A stretch of 52,289 bases of DNA from DASWKG01 sp036396755. Its GTDB lineage: Bacteria; Actinomycetota; UBA4738; CALAEC01. The stretch lies in assembly GCA_036396755.1 (NCBI GenBank), contig DASWKG010000112.1, positions 1 through 52,289 of the forward strand, read 5' to 3'. Shown here one piece after another: positions 41,914 to 50,522 of the stretch. Position 1 is the first letter of the stretch. Every line of letters begins with the position of its first letter. Under the pieces are notes generated by a model. The model had not been told where the DNA came from. It searched no databases and saw nothing but the letters and a program-made list of their open reading frames with translations. The position numbers and the translations under genes were made by a program.

Positions 41914-42393
41914 TCAGTTCCCCCGCTGGTCGGGAGGCGGGATGAAGGCGCCCTTGTACTGGGTGGGCACCCCCCCGAGCGGCTCGTCCTTGCGAAGCGG
42001 GTGACCGGTCCATTCCTCCGGCAGCTCGATGCGGCGGAGGTTCGGGTGTCCCTCGAAGATCACGCCGAAGAAGTCGTAGACCTCCCGTTCGTGCCAGTCG
42101 GCGGTCGGGAAGAGCGGCGTGACCGAGGGGACGCGGAGGTCGTCCTCGGCGAGGCCCACCTTCACACGGACCCGCCACGGTCGCGTCAGCGAGGACAGGT
42201 GATAGGCGACCCACATCCGTGGCTCCCGACCCGGCCAGTCGGTGCACGAGAGGTCGGAGAGGAAGGCGAGCCCCTCCTCGTCGCGGAGCGCGCGGAGCGT
42301 CTCGAGCAGCTCGGCACGGCTCACCGTGACGGTCAGCTCGCCGCGGGCCTCGACGGCGCCGGGGAAGCGGTCGCGGACCTGGGCGGGGATCAG
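41914..42393 (-). CDS. nuoC: NADH-quinone oxidoreductase subunit C, cluster 2, apparent CTG start
   Basis: A 159-residue 30-kDa-type subunit with RFPGAVEARGELTVTVSR, LSDLSCTDWPGRE and DWHEREVYDFFGVIFEGHP. The family-like N-terminus lies upstream of every ATG, GTG or TTG in frame. The only plausible codon near it is a CTG at 42393 that overlaps the nuoB TGA, behind a GGGGGA stretch. The first standard start downstream (GTG within LTVTVSR) would remove about 25 residues of the family's N-terminal region. Start assignment is uncertain; identity is not. Confidence 0.9.
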   Translation of the reverse strand: MIPAQVRDRFPGAVEARGELTVTVSRAELLETLRALRDEEGLAFLSDLSCTDWPGREPRMWVAYHLSSLTRPWRVRVKVGLAEDDLRVPSVTPLFPTADWHEREVYDFFGVIFEGHPNLRRIELPEEWTGHPLRKDEPLGGVPTQYKGAFIPPPDQRGN

Positions 42394-42881
42394 TGGAAGG
42401 TCCCCCGCTTCGAGATCTTCTCGTGGAGCTGGAGGATGCCGTACATGAGCATCTCGGGGCGCGGCGGGCAGCCGGGGACGTAGACATCGACCGGCACGAT
42501 CGTGTCGACGCCCTGGATCACGCCGTAGTTGTTGAACATGCCCCCCGAGGACGCGCACACCCCCATCGAGATGACCCACTTCGGCTCGCCCATCTGGTCG
42601 TAGATCTGGCGGAGCACCGGCGCCATCTTCTGGGAGACGCGGCCGGCGACGATCATGAGGTCGGCCTGGCGGGGCGACGCGCGGAAGACCTCCATCCCCC
42701 ACCGCGCGAGGTCGTTGTGCGCGGCGCCGGCCGCCATCATCTCGATCGCGCAGCACGCGAGGCCGAAGGTGGCCGGCCAGGTCGACTGCTTCCGAGCCCA
42801 GTTGACGGCCTTCGCCAGCGAGGTGGTGAGGATGCCCTTCCTCGCCTCCTCTTCGGCGACCCTCGCTTCGATGCTGCTCAC
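42390..42881 (-). CDS. nuoB: NADH-quinone oxidoreductase subunit B, cluster 2
   Basis: A 163-residue subunit with N2 cluster ligands C43/C44 (GLACCAIE), C109 (GVCASSGG) and C138 (VPGCPPRPE). GTG start at 42881 overlaps the nuoA stop (GTGA). The N-terminal 15 residues are acidic. Confidence 0.95.
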   Translation of the reverse strand: MSSIEARVAEEEARKGILTTSLAKAVNWARKQSTWPATFGLACCAIEMMAAGAAHNDLARWGMEVFRASPRQADLMIVAGRVSQKMAPVLRQIYDQMGEPKWVISMGVCASSGGMFNNYGVIQGVDTIVPVDVYVPGCPPRPEMLMYGILQLHEKISKRGTFH

Positions 42882-43255
42882 GCCCGCACCTCCGGCTCGC
42901 TGGTCCACTCGAGGCCACCCTTGCGCCACACGTAGACGTAGGCGACGAAGACGAGGCCGATGAAGATCGCCATCTCGACGAGGCCGAAGAGCCCGAGCTG
43001 GCGGAAGGTCACCGCCCACGGGAACAGGAAGATCGTCTCGACGTCGAAGATGATGAACAGCATCGCCACCACGTAGAACTTCACGGGGAACCGGTCGCGC
43101 GGCATCTGCTCGGGGACGATGCCGCACTCGTAGGGCGCGAGCTTCGCCGGGGTCGGGCGCTTCGGCCGCACCAGCGACGAGGCGAGCATGGAGGCCACCG
43201 CGAACGCGAGCGCCAGCCCCGCGAGGAGGACGACGGGGAGGTAGTCGGTCAGCAT
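42878..43255 (-). CDS. nuoA: NADH-quinone oxidoreductase subunit A, cluster 2
   Basis: A 125-residue, three-helix subunit with PYECGIVPEQMPRDRFPVKF and FYVVAMLFIIFDVETIFLFP. The ATG at 43255 was preferred over in-frame upstream codons that give a basic leader. It starts 58 nt after the menJ-like stop; no terminator or Rex-like site is seen in this gap, so co-transcription from the menJ promoter is likely. Confidence 0.94.
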   Translation of the reverse strand: MLTDYLPVVLLAGLALAFAVASMLASSLVRPKRPTPAKLAPYECGIVPEQMPRDRFPVKFYVVAMLFIIFDVETIFLFPWAVTFRQLGLFGLVEMAIFIGLVFVAYVYVWRKGGLEWTSEPEVRA

Positions 43256-43313
43256 CGCGCCCCGAATCTTGCGTCGGCCTCGCGCGCCGCGCAAACCATT
43301 CCCCCTGGACCCA

Positions 43314-44552
43314 TCATCGCCGCTCCGGGGCCATGCGCACGATCGCCTTCATCAGCTTCTCGTCGACCTGCTCACCGCCGTCGGCCAGGTTCGTCATGAG
43401 CCGGAAGAGGAACTCCATGAATCGACGGCGCGGCAGCCCGTACCGGACGGAGGCCTCCATGATCGCCGGCCTGCCGATCGCCCGGACGAACGCGCGGCCG
43501 AGCGCGTAGTAGCGGCCGTAGCGCTGGCGGAGGACGGCCGGGTAGACGTGCGCGAGACCCGGGCGGTCGCGGACCAGCGCGTCGTGGATCAGCTCCGCCG
43601 CGATCTGGCCCGACTCGATCGCGTAGGCGATGCCCTCGCCGTTGAAGGGGTTGATGAAGCCGCCGGCGTCCCCGGCGACCAGCAGCCCCGGCACCGCGAG
43701 CGGCCGCCGGTTCATCCCCATCGGGAGCGGGCCCGACAGGATCGGCCCGACCGCGTTCTCCTCGGTCAGCTCCCACTCCCTCGGCACCTGGGCGAGGAAG
43801 ATCTCGTAGATCTTGCGCGAGGACATCTCGCGGAAGTCGCGGAAGGTGTTGAGGAGCCCCGCGCCCACGTTGAGGATGCCGTCGCCGACGGGGAACACCC
43901 AGCCGTAGCCGGGCAGGTAGCTGCCCTCGTGGTAGAGGTCGAGCCACGACTCGAAGAACGGGCCGGGGTCGTGGGGGCTGCGGAAGTAGCGGCGCGCGGC
44001 TACGCCGAGTGGGCGGGCGGCGACCCGGCGGACCCCCGCCTGCCCGGCGAACCGCGACGAGGCGCCGTCGGCCGCCACCACGAACCGGGCCCGGACCTCC
44101 CGGGGCTCCTCGCCCTCCTCCTGCTGGAGCACCGCGCCGGCGACCCAGCCGTCGTGCATCAGGGGCCGGACCGCCTCGGTGCGCTCGGACAGGCGGGCTC
44201 CGGCCGAGGTGGCGCGCCGAAGCATCAGGTCGTCGAGGTCGTGGCGCGTCCGCACGACCCCGTAGGAGGGGAACCCGTTCGTCTCGGGCCACGGGAGCTC
44301 CAGCGTGTGGCCGAAGCCCGTGGTCCGAAGCGCCTCCACCCGCGTGAACCCCGGCTCGGTCGGGTCCACGCCCATCTGCAAGAGCGCCTTCACCCCGCGG
44401 GGGGTGAGCCCGTCGCCGCACACCTTCTCGCGCGGGAACGCGGCCTTGTCGACCACGAGCACGTCCACCCCGTGGTGGGCCAGGTGGTAGGCGGCGGCCG
44501 AGCCGGCGGGCCCTCCCCCGACGACGAGGACGTCCGTCTCCACGCTCACCAC
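43314..44552 (-). CDS. FAD-dependent geranylgeranyl/menaquinone reductase (MenJ-like)
   Basis: A 412-residue flavoprotein. N-terminal Rossmann FAD motif VVGGGPAGSAAAYHLA (10-25), EKVCGDGLTPRGVKAL, the geranylgeranyl-reductase motif PGYGWVFP, and the distal FAD motif GDAGGFINPFNGEGIAYAIESG in two parts. Members saturate isoprenoid double bonds; MenJ partly reduces menaquinone tails. It lies directly upstream of the complete nuo operon and behind a Rex-like operator, which supports a quinone role. Archaeal-lipid or chlorophyll roles are less likely. GTG start at 44552; a second in-frame GTG follows directly. Confidence 0.85.
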   Translation of the reverse strand: MVSVETDVLVVGGGPAGSAAAYHLAHHGVDVLVVDKAAFPREKVCGDGLTPRGVKALLQMGVDPTEPGFTRVEALRTTGFGHTLELPWPETNGFPSYGVVRTRHDLDDLMLRRATSAGARLSERTEAVRPLMHDGWVAGAVLQQEEGEEPREVRARFVVAADGASSRFAGQAGVRRVAARPLGVAARRYFRSPHDPGPFFESWLDLYHEGSYLPGYGWVFPVGDGILNVGAGLLNTFRDFREMSSRKIYEIFLAQVPREWELTEENAVGPILSGPLPMGMNRRPLAVPGLLVAGDAGGFINPFNGEGIAYAIESGQIAAELIHDALVRDRPGLAHVYPAVLRQRYGRYYALGRAFVRAIGRPAIMEASVRYGLPRRRFMEFLFRLMTNLADGGEQVDEKLMKAIVRMAPERR

Positions 44553-44559
44553 CGGACGC

Positions 44560-44588
44560 TCGTGAAACTTTTCACAAGCTGGATTCTG
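44560..44588 (-). promoter_or_regulatory. Rex-like operator and promoter of the menJ-nuo cluster 2 operon
   Basis: TCGTGAA-ACTT-TTCACAA (plus-strand reading, 44560-44577) matches the Rex consensus TTGTGAANNNNTTCACAA at 13 of 14 defined positions. On the minus strand CAGAAT (44588-44583) is a -10 with TTGCGG (44611-44606) as a weak -35 at 17 bp. Operator-to-promoter spacing is the same as at 20392-20420. Confidence 0.75.
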
Positions 44589-44622
44589 GACTCGGCATTT
44601 CGCCCCCGCAAATCGAAAGGGG

Positions 44623-45096
44623 CTAGCGGCCGGTGCCGGAGCGGCGCGCCCGTCGGACGGACCCGCCGTGGTCCCAGGAGCCGACCGAGGCGGCGCGGAT
44701 CCGGAGCATCCCGGGGCGCTCCACCTGCTCGGCGTAGGCTCGGAACGCGTCGCCGGCGAGCAGCGGGCGGTACTTCTCGTACCAGGCCGAGAGCACGCCC
44801 CGCAGGGCGGGGTGCTCGGTGACGAGCGGCTCCGCCCTCCCGCGGATCACGACCCCGGCCAGCTCCTGCCACGCCTGGCCGAGGTGGAACGAGACGGCCA
44901 CCCGCGGGTCGCGCTCGACGTTCCGCCAGCTCGCGGAGTCGCGGCGACAGGAGACGTAGATCGCCTCCTCGCGCCAGACGAACCAGAGCGGCACCACGTG
45001 GGGGCTCCCATCGGTCTTCGTCGAGGCGAGGTGCACGACCGGGAGGTCGCCGAAGAGTCGCCGAGCGTCAGGGAGCCGCATGCCATCGCTACTCAT
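44623..45096 (-). CDS. PPOX-fold FMN/F420-binding protein
   Basis: 157 residues with a split-barrel pyridoxamine-phosphate-oxidase-like fold: LPVVHLASTKTDGSPHVVPLWFVW, YVSCRRDSASWRNVERDPRVAVSF, and VVIRGRAEPL. The actinobacterial members are often F420- or heme-dependent. Start at the ATG at 45096; an in-frame ATG at 45081 is an alternative. It lies between the GGPP-type synthase and menJ on the same strand. Its substrate cannot be told. Confidence 0.8.
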   Translation of the reverse strand: MSSDGMRLPDARRLFGDLPVVHLASTKTDGSPHVVPLWFVWREEAIYVSCRRDSASWRNVERDPRVAVSFHLGQAWQELAGVVIRGRAEPLVTEHPALRGVLSAWYEKYRPLLAGDAFRAYAEQVERPGMLRIRAASVGSWDHGGSVRRARRSGTGR

Positions 45097-45141
45097 CCCA
45101 CACGGCGACCGTTGAATCAATCACCCGGCGCCGCGGGACGC

Positions 45142-46233
45142 CTACGAAACCCGAAGCGCGACCGTGTCGACGAGTCCGTCGAGGAGGGCCGCGACCTCCC
45201 GGGGGATCGCCGGCTCCTCGAGCGCCACCCGGGCTCGGGCCGCCAGCTCGTCGACCAGCGCCTGCGTGGAGGCGCGCGCACCGGTCGCCTCGATGATCGC
45301 GCGCATCCGGTCGAGCTCGTCCGGCACGAGGCCCGGATGGCCGAACCGGTCCTCCAGGAGCCGGCGATCCTCGCCGCTCGCGGCGGCCAGCGCACGAGCG
45401 GCAAGCAGGGTCCGCTTCCCCTCCCGGAGGTCCGAGTCGCGGTCCTTGCCGGTGACCTCGGGATCGCCGAACACGCCGAGCAGGTCGTCGCGGAGCTGGA
45501 AGGCCTCGCCGAGCGGCACGCCGTATCGTGACAGCGCGTCGAGCAGCGCGGCCGGGCCGTCCCCGAGCAGGGCCCCGATGTGCAGCGGCCCCTCCACCGT
45601 GTAGCCGCCCGACTTCAGCGTGGCAACGCGGCGCGCCTCCCCCTCGGTGAGCCGGCCCCGGTGCGCGGCGAGGACGTCGAGGAACTGCCCCGCCACCACC
45701 TCGGTCCGCATGCGGTCGTAGCGGGCGATCGCCGGAAGGAGCCGATCGGTGGGGAACCCGGACTCGAGCAGGCCGCGGTCGGCGAGCATCAACGCCAGGT
45801 CTCCCTCGAGGACCGCGCCCGAGAGACCGAAGGCATCGGGGTCGCCCGGGAACCCCTCGCGCCGATGATCGTCCGCCAGCTGGACCCACGTCGCGGGGCT
45901 CCCGCGGCGAACGCGCGAGTGGTCCATCACGTCGTCGTGCACGATCGCGAAGGTGTGCAGGAGCTCGAGCGAGGCGGCGGCCCGGAGGATCGGCCGGTCG
46001 ATCTCCCCGCCCGCGGCCGCGTGGCCGAGGCAGCAGAACACGGGACGCAGCCGCTTGCCCCCCGACGCGACGATGCGCGCCAGCTCGTCGAAGAGGCGGC
46101 CCACGCCGGGGGCGCGGGCCTCCGTCTCGGCGCGCTGCTCGTCGAGGAACGCGTCGAGCTCGGCGTCGACGCTGCGAGCGATGTCCTCGCAGGCCGGAGG
46201 GAGCGGCAGGGGCTTCATGGAGGGTTCGTTCAT
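45142..46233 (-). CDS. Short-chain polyprenyl (geranylgeranyl-type) diphosphate synthase
   Basis: A 363-residue trans-prenyltransferase. First Asp-rich motif HDDVMD (D100, D101, D104), second QLRDDLLGVFGD. The residue five before the first Asp is F95; a bulky aromatic there caps chain length in type I GGPP synthases, so C20 is the likely product. This contrasts with the small Ala in the synthase at 27961. It could supply C20 precursor for the longer chain or for carotenoids. Start ATG at 46233; a second ATG at 46218 is possible. Confidence 0.9.
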   Translation of the reverse strand: MNEPSMKPLPLPPACEDIARSVDAELDAFLDEQRAETEARAPGVGRLFDELARIVASGGKRLRPVFCCLGHAAAGGEIDRPILRAAASLELLHTFAIVHDDVMDHSRVRRGSPATWVQLADDHRREGFPGDPDAFGLSGAVLEGDLALMLADRGLLESGFPTDRLLPAIARYDRMRTEVVAGQFLDVLAAHRGRLTEGEARRVATLKSGGYTVEGPLHIGALLGDGPAALLDALSRYGVPLGEAFQLRDDLLGVFGDPEVTGKDRDSDLREGKRTLLAARALAAASGEDRRLLEDRFGHPGLVPDELDRMRAIIEATGARASTQALVDELAARARVALEEPAIPREVAALLDGLVDTVALRVS

Positions 46234-46279
46234 GGCCGGGCGCCGGGGCGCCGCGGCGAACCTACCACGCCGACCCGAG

Positions 46280-48406
46280 CTACTCCTCGCCGTCGAGCCG
46301 GTAGGTCCAGTACGAGGGCGGCCCCGCGGTCTCGCCGGACAGCACGCCCGAGGCCACGAACAGCCGCCCCGGCACGAGCGGGTCGGCCGCGATCGCACCG
46401 GCCGCCATGCCCGGGAGCCCGTCGTTGAGCGCCTCCCAGGTGGCGCCCGCGTCGCGGGTCACCCGGACGCCGTCGGTGGGAGACGTCACGTACAAGGTGT
46501 CCGCGTCCCAGGGGCTCGCGATCGGGAATCCCCGGCCCGCGCCCGACGCCACCCAGGTCCGTCCGAAGTCGGTGGACCGGTACAGATCGTCGTCGCCGAC
46601 CGCGTAGGCGAGGCCCGGCTGCGCCGGCGAGAACAGGACCGACGAGGTCGAGCTGGGAGACGCGGGCAGCTCGGGCACCTGCGCCCAGGTCGCGCCGCCG
46701 TCCTCGGAACGCCAGGCGCCACCGTCGAACGCGGCGACGAGCACCTTCCGACCGTCGTGGGGCGAGACGGCGATCACGTAGATGTTGTCGCCGGTCTCGA
46801 GCACCGGGGTCCAGGTCAGGCCGCCGTCGGTCGATCGCTGGAGGACGGTGCGGCAGCAGCCGTTCGTCGTGAGGCCCGCGGCGAAGACGATCTTCGGGTC
46901 GGTCGGGTGGGTCGCAACCGCGCCGACGGAGCCCCCCGGGAAGGGAACCTTCGTCCATTCGGTCACGGCGGCGTTCGAGTGGTACAGGCCGTCGTCGAAG
47001 CCGCTGGTCCACAGCGAACCGTCGGCCGACGCGACGAGCGGGAAGTACGACTCGCCGACGAGGTCGTCGTACCTCGGCGCCTCGGCGTCCGCCCAGGTCG
47101 CGCCCCCGTCGTCGGAGCGCAGGATATGCCGCCCGCACGCCAGGAAGAGCGAGCCGTCGGACCGGGCGACCATGTTCAGGCAGGTTCGCCCGTGGTCCAG
47201 CTCGTCGAACCAGCCCGGGGCCGTGAGCCCGCTCTCGCTCCCGTGGAACTCGGCGCGGTAGACGCTGGCGCGGGAGACCGTCGCGTACACGTTGTCCGCA
47301 TGGGCAGGACCCGGGTTGCGGTCCGCCACCGCGAGCGCGCGGACGGCGCGGGCGCCGGGAGCGGGATCGAGCCGGAACCACTCCAGCCCCGGAACGCTCA
47401 CCGTGAGCCCGACGCCATGCCAGAAGCCCGTCTCGAGGAGCGCGATGTACAGCCCCCCCACGGTTCCGGCGTAGAGGGCCGTCGTCCGCCCGAGGAACTG
47501 GTTCGGGATGTCGGTCGCCACCTCGAGCGCCCCGGGGTTCAGCCGCGGGACCGGCACGCCGAGCATCGGCGGCAGCGGGGTCCAGGTCACGCCGAGGTCC
47601 GCGGACCGGAAGAACGCGGTCCCGGCGGCCGAGGCGGCCGGTCTCGCCATGAAGACCACCGACGGTGCCACCGGGTCCTCGGGCGCCGATGCCCAGGTCA
47701 CGCCCCAGGCGGCGGTCTCGGGCGAGGGAAGCCCGGTGGTCGCGCGCGTGAAGGTCGCCCCCCCGTCGGCGCTGCGATACAGGCCCTGCTCGGTCGCCAC
47801 CAGGAGCACCGTCCCGCCGGGCTCCACCTCGTTCACGCGCGCGGCCGGGAGGCCGGTCCCCAGCGGCGCCCAGGTGCTGCCCCGGTCCCCGCTCACGCGG
47901 AGGCCGCCGGCCACGAGGCCGGCGACCGGACGGCCATCGGCCAGGAAGGTGAGGACGTTCACGTCGGCGCCGACGTCGCCGACGCGCGCCCAGGTCGCGC
48001 CGTCGTCGTCGCTCCGCCAGACCGCGGTCGCGAAGAGCGCGTACGCGTCGTCGCCGCCCGGCGGCGCCGCGACGAGCGAGGGCGTCTCGACGATCTGACG
48101 AAGCTCGATCTCGCCGTCCGGCCTCACCACCCGCTCCTGGCCGAGCTCCCAGCTCCGGCCGCCGTCGGTCGAGCGGAAGAGGCCGGGCGTCCGGACGCCG
48201 GCGATGGTCTCGACGCCGCCTCCGAACGTGTCCTTGACGACGGCACGCCCGGTGGCCAGCAGCAGCCCCTCGCGCGCGGCGACGCTGGTCGCGTCGGAGG
48301 GGCCGAGCGCTTGGGTCGCCGACCAGGTGGCGCCCTCGCCGGCCGAGGCGAGGCCGGCGGGGATCGCGAGCGAGAGCGTCGCGAGGAGGGCGAGGGCGCG
48401 TCGCAT
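46280..48406 (-). CDS. Secreted Asp-box (BNR) beta-propeller protein, copy 2
   Basis: 708 residues. Sec signal peptide (1-23, MRRALALLATLSLAIPAGLASA). At least nine Asp-box motifs of the S/T-x-D-x-G-x-T/S-W type (STDGGRSW, SDDDGATW, SADGGATF, SADLGVTW, SDDGGATW, STDGGLTW, SEDGGATW, STDFGRTW, TRDAGATW) spread over the length, which implies two propellers as in sortilin/Ycf48-like proteins. No sialidase catalytic Arg triad or Tyr/Glu pair was recognised. It starts 5 nt after copy 1 and is a clear paralogue. Confidence 0.85.
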   Translation of the reverse strand: MRRALALLATLSLAIPAGLASAGEGATWSATQALGPSDATSVAAREGLLLATGRAVVKDTFGGGVETIAGVRTPGLFRSTDGGRSWELGQERVVRPDGEIELRQIVETPSLVAAPPGGDDAYALFATAVWRSDDDGATWARVGDVGADVNVLTFLADGRPVAGLVAGGLRVSGDRGSTWAPLGTGLPAARVNEVEPGGTVLLVATEQGLYRSADGGATFTRATTGLPSPETAAWGVTWASAPEDPVAPSVVFMARPAASAAGTAFFRSADLGVTWTPLPPMLGVPVPRLNPGALEVATDIPNQFLGRTTALYAGTVGGLYIALLETGFWHGVGLTVSVPGLEWFRLDPAPGARAVRALAVADRNPGPAHADNVYATVSRASVYRAEFHGSESGLTAPGWFDELDHGRTCLNMVARSDGSLFLACGRHILRSDDGGATWADAEAPRYDDLVGESYFPLVASADGSLWTSGFDDGLYHSNAAVTEWTKVPFPGGSVGAVATHPTDPKIVFAAGLTTNGCCRTVLQRSTDGGLTWTPVLETGDNIYVIAVSPHDGRKVLVAAFDGGAWRSEDGGATWAQVPELPASPSSTSSVLFSPAQPGLAYAVGDDDLYRSTDFGRTWVASGAGRGFPIASPWDADTLYVTSPTDGVRVTRDAGATWEALNDGLPGMAAGAIAADPLVPGRLFVASGVLSGETAGPPSYWTYRLDGEE

Positions 48407-48411
48407 CGAGA

Positions 48412-50511
48412 TCAGCCCGTCATCCCGCGGTAGATCCACATCGACTGCGGAGCGACGCTGTAGCCGAGCACCCCGGCGGCGATGAACACCTCGCCCTCGG
48501 TCGACCGGCTGGGCACGAGGTGGGAGATCTCCTCGCAGATGTTGCAGTCGGGGTGCTTGGGAAGGCCCCCGTCGTACAGATCCCACGTGACGCCGCCGTC
48601 CTGGGTGACGACGAGGTCGCCGTCGATCGACAGCGAGTAGATCGTGTCGGCGTCCCAGGGGCTCACCTGGATCTCGAACGTGCTCTTCTCGCGCCCGTCG
48701 ACGACGACCTGGCCAACGAGCTCCCACGTCCTCCCCGCGTCGTCGCTGCGGAAGAAGCCGTCGGAAGTGAGCGCCCAGGCTCGCGCCGGCGACGCGGCCG
48801 TGTAGTACGCCCGATAGACGTTCCCGCTGATCCCGAGGGCCTGCGTCCAGGCGCCCCCGCCGTCCTCGCTGATCCAGAGCCCGTCGTCGTACGCGGCGAC
48901 GAGCACCTTGCTGGGGGTCGAGGGCGACACGCTGATCGTGTAGACGTTCGTCCCCAGGTCGAGGATCGGCCTGCCCCACGTCGCCCCGCCGTCGGTGGAC
49001 TTGTACAGGAGCCCGGTGGAGCCGTTCGTGAGGAGGCCCGCCGCGTACACGATGTTGGCGTCGGTCGGGTGCGTGCCGATCGCGCCGACGCTCGCCCCGG
49101 GGAACGCGACCTTGCTCCATTGGGTGACGGCGGCGTTCGAGTGATAGAGGCCGTAGTGGAAGCCGCTCGTCCACAGCGAGCCGTCGGCCGAGGCGACCAG
49201 CGGGTTGAACGGGGTGTCGCCGACGCCGGCGCTGACGTACGGAAGCCCGTTGCCCGCCCCCGACCACGTCGCGCCGTGGTCGTTCGAGCGGAACACGTGG
49301 CGGCCGCACGCGGCGAACAGCGCGCCGTCGGGCCGGGACACGAGGCCGCCGCAGATCCGGCCGCCCTCCAGCTCGTCGATCCAGCCGGGCGCCGTCAGCC
49401 TGACGGCGTTCCGGGTGACGGCAGCGGGGCTCGACCTGCGGAGCGCCGCGTAGACGGTGAAGTCGCGCAGCGGCCCCGGGTTGGAGTCCGCGCCGGCGAG
49501 CTCGGTGACGGCGAGCCCGCCGGGCTCGGGCTCGAGCCGCTCCCACTCGAGCCCGGCCTGGGTGCGCGTGCCGCTCCGGTAGAGGCCGCTCGTCGTCCCC
49601 GCGTAGAGCAGGTACAGCGAGCCCTGCACCACGACGTCGAACGCGCCGTTGTTCACGCGCGGCAGCAGGCTCTGGCCGACCGGGGACACGCGCGGCTGCC
49701 ACGTGCTGCCCTGGTCGGTGGACAGGTAGACGGCGGTGCTCGTGAGGACCCGTCCCGGCATCGCGAGGTAGAGCGGCGAGGTGCCGTCGCCGGCCACGCC
49801 CAGCGCGCTGGCGGACGGCTGGTCGATGCCGGTGGTCGCCTGCGCGAAGGTCTGGCCGCCGTCGGCGCTGCGGTAGAGGCCGGTCGCGGTCGCGACCAGG
49901 ACGAGCGTCGCGGAGTACGGAAGGACCTCGTTCACGCGGCTGGCGGGAAGGCCCGAGCCGAGCGGGGCCCAGGTCGCCCCGCGATCGGCGCTGACCCGGA
50001 GGCCGCCGGTCGACAGCCCGGCGACCGCTCGCCCGTCGGCCAGGAAGTCGAGCGTGGTGACGCCGGCGGGGGCGGTCCCCACCCGCAGCCAGGTGACGCC
50101 GTCGTCCTCGCTCCGCCACACGGCGGTCCCGAAGAGCGCGTACGCGTCGGGGCCGGTCGGAGGAGCGCCCACGAGGTCGGGCGTCTCGGTGATCGGGCGG
50201 AGGGTCGCCTGGCCGTCGACGACGACCGGCTCGGCGCCGAGGGTCCAGCTGCGCCCCTCGTCGGCGGAGCGGAACAGGCCGGAGGTCCGGGGCCCGGGGA
50301 TCGCCTCCTCGGTCATGTCGATGTAGTGGAGGGTGCCGCCGGCGAGGACGAGCCCCTCGCGCGCGGCGATCGTCGTCGCGTTCGTGGGGCCGAGGGCCAG
50401 CGGGCTGGACCAGAAGGGATCGTCGGCCGCGACGGGTGCCGGCGGCAGGACCGCCGCGAGGGTCGCCGCCGTCGTGAGCGCGGCGATGGTGGACCGGAGC
50501 GCGTTCTTCAT
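48412..50511 (-). CDS. Secreted Asp-box (BNR) beta-propeller protein, copy 1
   Basis: 699 residues with an AGGAGG ribosome binding site before the ATG at 50511. Signal peptide (about 1-29, ending VAA-DD). About ten Asp boxes (SADEGRSW, SEDDGVTW, SADRGATW, SADGGQTF, STDQGSTW, SNDHGATW, STDGGATW, SEDGGGAW, SDDAGRTW, TQDGGVTW). The order and loops parallel copy 2, including the shared SADGSLWTSGF and GLYHSNAAVT blocks. No membrane anchor is visible. It was likely duplicated in tandem. Confidence 0.85.
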   Translation of the reverse strand: MKNALRSTIAALTTAATLAAVLPPAPVAADDPFWSSPLALGPTNATTIAAREGLVLAGGTLHYIDMTEEAIPGPRTSGLFRSADEGRSWTLGAEPVVVDGQATLRPITETPDLVGAPPTGPDAYALFGTAVWRSEDDGVTWLRVGTAPAGVTTLDFLADGRAVAGLSTGGLRVSADRGATWAPLGSGLPASRVNEVLPYSATLVLVATATGLYRSADGGQTFAQATTGIDQPSASALGVAGDGTSPLYLAMPGRVLTSTAVYLSTDQGSTWQPRVSPVGQSLLPRVNNGAFDVVVQGSLYLLYAGTTSGLYRSGTRTQAGLEWERLEPEPGGLAVTELAGADSNPGPLRDFTVYAALRRSSPAAVTRNAVRLTAPGWIDELEGGRICGGLVSRPDGALFAACGRHVFRSNDHGATWSGAGNGLPYVSAGVGDTPFNPLVASADGSLWTSGFHYGLYHSNAAVTQWSKVAFPGASVGAIGTHPTDANIVYAAGLLTNGSTGLLYKSTDGGATWGRPILDLGTNVYTISVSPSTPSKVLVAAYDDGLWISEDGGGAWTQALGISGNVYRAYYTAASPARAWALTSDGFFRSDDAGRTWELVGQVVVDGREKSTFEIQVSPWDADTIYSLSIDGDLVVTQDGGVTWDLYDGGLPKHPDCNICEEISHLVPSRSTEGEVFIAAGVLGYSVAPQSMWIYRGMTG

Positions 50512-50522
50512 CGGGATGCCTC

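Noticed and set aside
43256..43313. A third Rex-like operator before nuoA of cluster 2
   Set aside because: No TGTGAA/TTCACA-type half-site is present in this 58-bp gap.
46280..50511. Sialidase activity for the two Asp-box proteins
   Set aside because: Asp boxes are structural and occur in many propellers; the Arg triad and Tyr/Glu catalytic pair were not recognised.
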